Origin: Bordetella genomosp. 8
GTDB taxonomy: Bacteria; Pseudomonadota; Gammaproteobacteria; Burkholderiales; Burkholderiaceae_B
Direction: 5' to 3'
DNA: 64,000 nt
Assembly (NCBI RefSeq): GCF_002119685.1
Contig: NZ_CP021108.1
Coordinates: 5,208,001-5,272,000 of the forward strand
Shown here one piece after another: positions 60,718 to 64,000 of this stretch (position 1 is the stretch's first letter; the number at the start of each line of letters is the position of its first letter). The translations under genes and the position numbers were made by a program. The notes below the pieces were generated by a model, which saw nothing but the letters and a program-made list of their open reading frames with translations, searched no databases and was not told where the DNA came from.

Positions 60718-61680
60718 ATGCAGGACTTGTCCGCCGCCATCATGGCCGCCCATGCCGCCATCCGCCCGCACGTGCCGTTTTCCCCGTTGGAACGCAGCGG
60801 CGCCCTGTCCGCCGCGCTGGACTGCGACGTCCGGCTCAAGTGCGACCACCTGCTGCCCATCGGGGCCTTCAAGGTGCGCGGGGCCACCAACAAGATCAGC
60901 GTTCTGGGCGAAGCCGCGCGCAAGACCGGTGTGGTCACCGCGTCGACCGGCAATCATGGCATGGCGGCCGCATGGGCGGGGGCGCGGGCCGGCGTACCGG
61001 TCACGGTCTATGTGCCGGCCACGGCCGTGCGCGGCAAGCTCGACGCCATCGAAAGGCTGGGCGCCCGGCTCGTCATCGTGGACGCTCCGCCCATCGAAGC
61101 GGAACGGCAGGCGCGCCGCTACGGCGCCGAGCATGGCATTCCGTACATCTCGCCCTACAACGATTTCCACATCATCGCGGGCCAAGGCACCATCGGCGTC
61201 GAGATCGCCGAACAGGCCGGCGCCGACGTGCTGGACGCGGTATTCGTATGCGTGGGCGGCGGCGGCCTGGTCAGCGGCCTGGGAACCGCCATCAAGCACC
61301 TGTCGCCCCGAACCCGCGTGGTCGGCGTCTGGCCGGAAAACTCCCAGTGCATGCTGCGCGCCCTGGAAGCCGGCCGCATCGTCGACGTCGAGGAACAACC
61401 CACCTTGTCCGACGCCACCGCCGGCGCCGTGGAAGAAGGCTCCATCACCTTCCCCATCTGCCAACAGGTCATCGACGACCGGGTCACGGTTTCCGAAACA
61501 GAAATCGCCAAGGCGATGCGCGCCGTCGCGGAAACCGATCACTGGATGGTGGAAGGCGCAGCCGGCGTGGCGCTGGCCGGGCTGATGCAGCGCAAGGACG
61601 AATGGCGTGGCAAGAAAGTCGCAGTGGTGTTGTGCGGGCGGAATATCAGCGTGGAGAAGTTCGTTGAGGCGGTAGGCTGA
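60718..61680 (+). CDS. PLP-dependent threonine/serine dehydratase-like enzyme
   Basis: A 320-residue fold-type II PLP enzyme, like TdcB and EutB (hydroxyectoine-utilisation dehydratase). The internal-aldimine lysine is Lys52 in PIGAFKVRGATNK, the Asn/Gly loop is TASTGNHGMAAA, and the phosphate-binding loop is VGGGGLVSG. There is no C-terminal regulatory ACT domain, so it is of the catabolic or short type. AGGAGC lies before ATG 60718. It is divergent from the YheO/DauR-like regulator, so it probably releases ammonia from an amino acid under that regulator's control. Its exact substrate is open. Confidence 0.92.
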   Translation: MQDLSAAIMAAHAAIRPHVPFSPLERSGALSAALDCDVRLKCDHLLPIGAFKVRGATNKISVLGEAARKTGVVTASTGNHGMAAAWAGARAGVPVTVYVPATAVRGKLDAIERLGARLVIVDAPPIEAERQARRYGAEHGIPYISPYNDFHIIAGQGTIGVEIAEQAGADVLDAVFVCVGGGGLVSGLGTAIKHLSPRTRVVGVWPENSQCMLRALEAGRIVDVEEQPTLSDATAGAVEEGSITFPICQQVIDDRVTVSETEIAKAMRAVAETDHWMVEGAAGVALAGLMQRKDEWRGKKVAVVLCGRNISVEKFVEAVG

Positions 61681-61705
61681 AGTAAAACGCGGGCCGAGCT
61701 GCCGG

Positions 61706-62146
61706 TCAGGGCGGGTCTCCGGCCCAGCTTTCATACTTGAAGCCCGTTATATCTATACGCTCGTAGTGCCTCGCGTTATTGGTCACCAGCACAGCGTTCG
61801 AGTCGATTGCGTGGGCAGCAATCATGGTATCCGCATATCCGATCGGCGTACCGGCTGCTTCCAGCTGCGCTCGCACGTTGGCGTAAACATCGGCAGCGCC
61901 TGACTCCCATGGGATGACGGGCATCGCATCCAGGAAACGACTGACCAATAGCGCCAATCGCTTCGCATCGGGCCTGCGTGCGATGCCGTAGAGGAGTTCT
62001 CCACGAGTGATGACTGAAATACAAACCCGGTCAGGGTTCGTATTACGAAAACGAGCATCCACCGAGCGACTATGCCCGCGGATCAAATAGCTACATACGT
62101 CCGTATCCAACATGAACAGCGGGGACTTCGTGCCGGACATGTTCAC
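61706..62146 (-). CDS. vapC: VapC-type PIN-domain toxin
   Basis: A ribonuclease toxin of 146 residues that usually cleaves tRNA or rRNA. PIN-domain acidic residues are Asp14 (FMLDTD), Glu50 (TRGELLYG), Asp106 (GYADTMIAAHA) and a late Asn/Asp in LVTNNARHYERI. GTG 62146 overlaps the antitoxin stop as GTGA; an ATG at 62140 would give a protein two residues shorter. It is co-transcribed with the antitoxin gene under the palindromic operator at 62452. Confidence 0.94.
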   Translation of the reverse strand: MNMSGTKSPLFMLDTDVCSYLIRGHSRSVDARFRNTNPDRVCISVITRGELLYGIARRPDAKRLALLVSRFLDAMPVIPWESGAADVYANVRAQLEAAGTPIGYADTMIAAHAIDSNAVLVTNNARHYERIDITGFKYESWAGDPP

Positions 62147-62415
62147 TCTTTCCAGTCATCGAAGATGCCGCCTGGGACGGTCGGCTGGTTGAGAGGCCGG
62201 TCCGCCATGTAGTCTGCCGGTACCAAGGTTTCGTCTCGCAGCTTGAAGAAGGCATCCCACGCGGAGGCATGCGGCTGTTCCGTGATGGTTACAGCACCGG
62301 TGGCATCGTCGCGAGTGATGTAGACCGTTTCCGCGGTGAAGCTGAAACCGGAGGGTAAACGCACGGCCCAGCTGTTGCCCGACTTGAACACTTTGGTTTT
62401 TTTGGTGATCGCCAT
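62143..62415 (-). CDS. vapB: VapB-type antitoxin (AbrB/MazE swapped-hairpin fold)
   Basis: An antitoxin of about 90 residues. The N-terminal DNA-binding part VFKSGNSWAVRLPSGFSF has the AbrB/SpoVT type start. The C-terminal acidic-aromatic tail DAFFKLRDE...FDDWKE should wrap the toxin. GGAGGT lies five bases before ATG 62415; a longer in-frame reading would cross its own operator. It stops within the toxin's start codon. Confidence 0.93.
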   Translation of the reverse strand: MAITKKTKVFKSGNSWAVRLPSGFSFTAETVYITRDDATGAVTITEQPHASAWDAFFKLRDETLVPADYMADRPLNQPTVPGGIFDDWKE

Positions 62416-62451
62416 CGCGGACCTCCGCCGAACCCGGTTGGGCATTATAGG

Positions 62452-62478
62452 AACGTATATACATATTGTATATACGTT
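62452..62478. promoter_or_regulatory. VapBC operator palindrome
   Basis: AACGTATATAC (62452-62462) and GTATATACGTT (62468-62478) are perfect 11-base inverted arms with a 5-base spacer, 36 bases upstream of vapB. It sits in a short AT-rich patch with TTATAG next to it. This is the expected autoregulatory binding site for VapB/VapBC. Confidence 0.85.
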
Positions 62479-62686
62479 TTCAGAGATGAGATAGGACGGT
62501 GCGTGAAGCCCGGCGAGGGAAAAGCAAACAGACATGACCCGGTTCCATGAAGCGCGCTGCTCGACACACGTCGAACGACCGCTGAATTTGAGACAGGCCT
62601 GAGTCACCCCATGACGAGGAGGCTTCCATGTTCCAAGCCGCTATACAGTCTGTTTTCTCGACACCGCTGCAACATACAACGACAGC

Positions 62687-63451
62687 TCAGGTGTGCTTGC
62701 CGATCGCCCGCGCCGCGCGCATCACCAGCGGTCCCAGCTCAGCCCGCGCTCGCTCCAGCGACCACCTCGGCTTGGGGACCGAGATATTCACCGCCGCGAC
62801 CGGTTCGCCGGCGTCGCCCAATATCGTCGCGGCGACGTTCACATCCCCGGAATAGAACTCTTCATCCGCATAGGCGTAATGATCGCGCCGCGCCTCGTCT
62901 ATCAATGCGCGCAGTTCGGCCGGATCGGTGGTTGTGCGGGGCGTGTGCTTGATACGGGCCACAGCGCGCAGCTTCCTGTCCAGCTCCGCCGGCGGCAGGT
63001 GCGCCCATAGCGCTCGACCAGAGGCCGAGGCAACGCAGGGAATCCGCGTGCCGGCCGGCATATAGACGGGAATATGTTTGGCCGGCGCGACGCGCATGAC
63101 GAAGACCATGTTGTCCTGGTCGTCCGGCACCGACAGGTTGACGATCTCGCCGCACTCCTGGTTCAGCTGGTGCATGACGGCATGCGCGTGCTGGAACAGC
63201 GGCTGGCGATAGAGATAGCTGTAGCCCAGCCCCACCGCCTTCACCGTCGTGCTGTAGCGCTTGCTGCGCGGATCGCGCGTCAGATAGCCGGTCTGTTCCA
63301 GCGTATGCGCGACGCGCTGCGCCGACCCCATGGTGATGCCGTTTTCCTTGGCAATTTCCTGCAGGCTCATCGACGCATGCGCGCGGAAGCACTCCAGCAC
63401 GGCCAGGCCCTTTTCCAGGGATTGGATCAACAAGGCGGAAGACTCGGCCAC
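62687..63451 (-). CDS. IclR-family transcriptional regulator
   Basis: A 254-residue IclR regulator. The winged-helix part reads LIQSLEKGLAVLECFRAHASMSLQEIAKENG in pieces and GSAQRVAHTLEQTGYL, followed by DPRSKRYSTTVKAVGLGYSYL. The effector domain shows IPCVASASGRALWAHL and the conserved DEARRDHYAYADEEF. GTG 63451 is the start, with AGGAG before it. It is divergent from an FAD oxidoreductase, and the gap holds a good operator (63517-63552). Confidence 0.94.
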   Translation of the reverse strand: MAESSALLIQSLEKGLAVLECFRAHASMSLQEIAKENGITMGSAQRVAHTLEQTGYLTRDPRSKRYSTTVKAVGLGYSYLYRQPLFQHAHAVMHQLNQECGEIVNLSVPDDQDNMVFVMRVAPAKHIPVYMPAGTRIPCVASASGRALWAHLPPAELDRKLRAVARIKHTPRTTTDPAELRALIDEARRDHYAYADEEFYSGDVNVAATILGDAGEPVAAVNISVPKPRWSLERARAELGPLVMRAARAIGKHT

Positions 63452-63516
63452 GGCGGCTCCTGGATCGGGCTAGGGAAACCCTTACGTTGTTGGGCGGGAC
63501 ATCCGCGCGGTATAAC

Positions 63517-63552
63517 TATCGCTATACGGATTTCATTATCGCATAGCGATAA
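63517..63552. promoter_or_regulatory. IclR-type operator in the divergent promoter
   Basis: A perfect 17-base palindrome with core TTATCGC-ATA-GCGATAA spans 63536-63552. TATCGCTAT at 63517-63525 is the inverse of ATAGCGATA at 63543-63551, giving a second half-site set 26 bases away. This lies in the gap between the IclR gene and the FAD oxidoreductase gene. A strong candidate for binding by that IclR protein. Confidence 0.72.
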
Positions 63553-63588
63553 TACACACGCGAGCATCATTCAGCACCGAGGCCACCG

Positions 63589-64000
63589 TTGGATTCAGAA
63601 GAAAAGCAGGCCGGACAGTCTTCCCCGCTGCCCGGCTCCGTCGACGTCGCCATCATCGGCGGCGGCGTGATCGGCGTCGGCACGGCCTATGCGCTGGCCC
63701 GCGCCGGCATGCGGGTCGCCCTGTTCGAGAAAGCCACGCTGGCCTGCGAGCAGTCCTCGCGCAACTGGGGCTGGGTGCGCACGCTGAACCGCGACCTGCC
63801 CGAAGTCCCGCTGGCGATACGCGCCAACCAGTTGTGGGGCGACATCCAGACCCGCATCGACGTGGGTTTCCGGCGCACCGGCATGCTTTACCTGCAGGAA
63901 ACCGAGGCCGACGCCGCCGCGCATGAGGCCTGGATGGCCAGGGCCAGCACCTACGGCGTCGACGCCATCCAGCTGGACCGGCGCGCGACGCTCTATCACC
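63589..64000 (+). CDS. FAD-dependent oxidoreductase, DadA-like (partial)
   Basis: The visible 137 residues show the N-terminal Rossmann FAD-binding motif VDVAIIGGGVIGVGTAYALA (residues 18-37), then VALFEKATLACEQSSRNWGWVR, matching glycine/D-amino-acid oxidases such as DadA and ThiO. Start choice is TTG 63589: GAGG is six bases upstream, no ATG is available in frame after the last upstream stop, and the frame has normal codon use. The rest is beyond the window. It is divergent from and probably regulated by the IclR protein. Confidence 0.85.
   Translation, partial: MDSEEKQAGQSSPLPGSVDVAIIGGGVIGVGTAYALARAGMRVALFEKATLACEQSSRNWGWVRTLNRDLPEVPLAIRANQLWGDIQTRIDVGFRRTGMLYLQETEADAAAHEAWMARASTYGVDAIQLDRRATLYH

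Overview
The window is about 64 kb of high-GC, densely coded bacterial DNA. The gene content (Bug/TctC-type binding proteins, several tripartite and ABC uptake systems, MHS-type MFS porter, HxlR/LysR/AraC/IclR regulators, a giant PATR-repeat autotransporter) suggests a Burkholderiales beta-proteobacterium, most likely Alcaligenaceae (Bordetella/Achromobacter group). That placement is inference from protein style, not from a marker gene. I saw no rRNA, tRNA, insertion sequence, prophage or CRISPR array.

Layout. 1-16.6 kb: a catabolic and transport island. A minus-strand operon starts at 6044 and runs off the left edge: nitroreductase, PDR/VanB-type reductase, FAH-family hydrolase, RidA-family protein, two Dpp-type permeases and a double ATPase. 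Facing it on the plus strand are a Pot-type binding protein, an alpha/beta hydrolase, a GTP cyclohydrolase I homologue and a 2OG-Fe(II) oxygenase. Then on the minus strand come a Bug-type binding protein, two amidohydrolases and a Pot-type permease/permease/ATPase set. Three promoters in this island (6093, 13637, 16640) carry the same operator-like sequence, which ties the scattered pieces into one probable regulon. The substrate is unknown.

16.7-29.7 kb: ordinary accessory genes. An OYE reductase is divergent from its HxlR regulator, and a DoxX protein is divergent from a LysR regulator. Then follow a ModA-like binding protein, an MHS-family porter, a pyruvyl-transferase-like protein, an APC permease, a DUF1275 protein, a DUF763 protein, a YrbL-like protein, a small cysteine-rich protein and a DUF318/ArsP-type permease.

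29.7-42.7 kb: one gene for a roughly 4,324-residue autotransporter with about 34 PATR repeats arranged in larger modules. Its upstream region is an unusually AT-rich 490-base gap. Next (43.1-44.6 kb) is an M19 dipeptidase-like protein carrying an extra N-terminal domain in front of an internal twin-arginine/lipobox signal.

44.6-54.3 kb: a complete minus-strand chemosensory operon in the order MCP, cheY, STAS, cheA, MCP, cheW, REC-EAL, cheR, cheB. It has no cheD, cheZ or flagellar genes. The REC-EAL phosphodiesterase and an MshEN-like tandem motif inside CheA suggest coupling to cyclic-di-GMP.

54.5-64 kb: an AraC regulator, a class V aminotransferase, an unknown protein whose stop codon abuts a 12-copy hexamer array, an M20 peptidase, a YheO/DauR-type regulator divergent from a serine/threonine dehydratase, a vapBC toxin-antitoxin pair with a perfect operator palindrome, an IclR regulator, and the start of a DadA-like FAD oxidoreductase.

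The strongest candidates for something undescribed are the three-promoter regulon, the chemosensory/c-di-GMP operon, and the internal-signal dipeptidase fusion.
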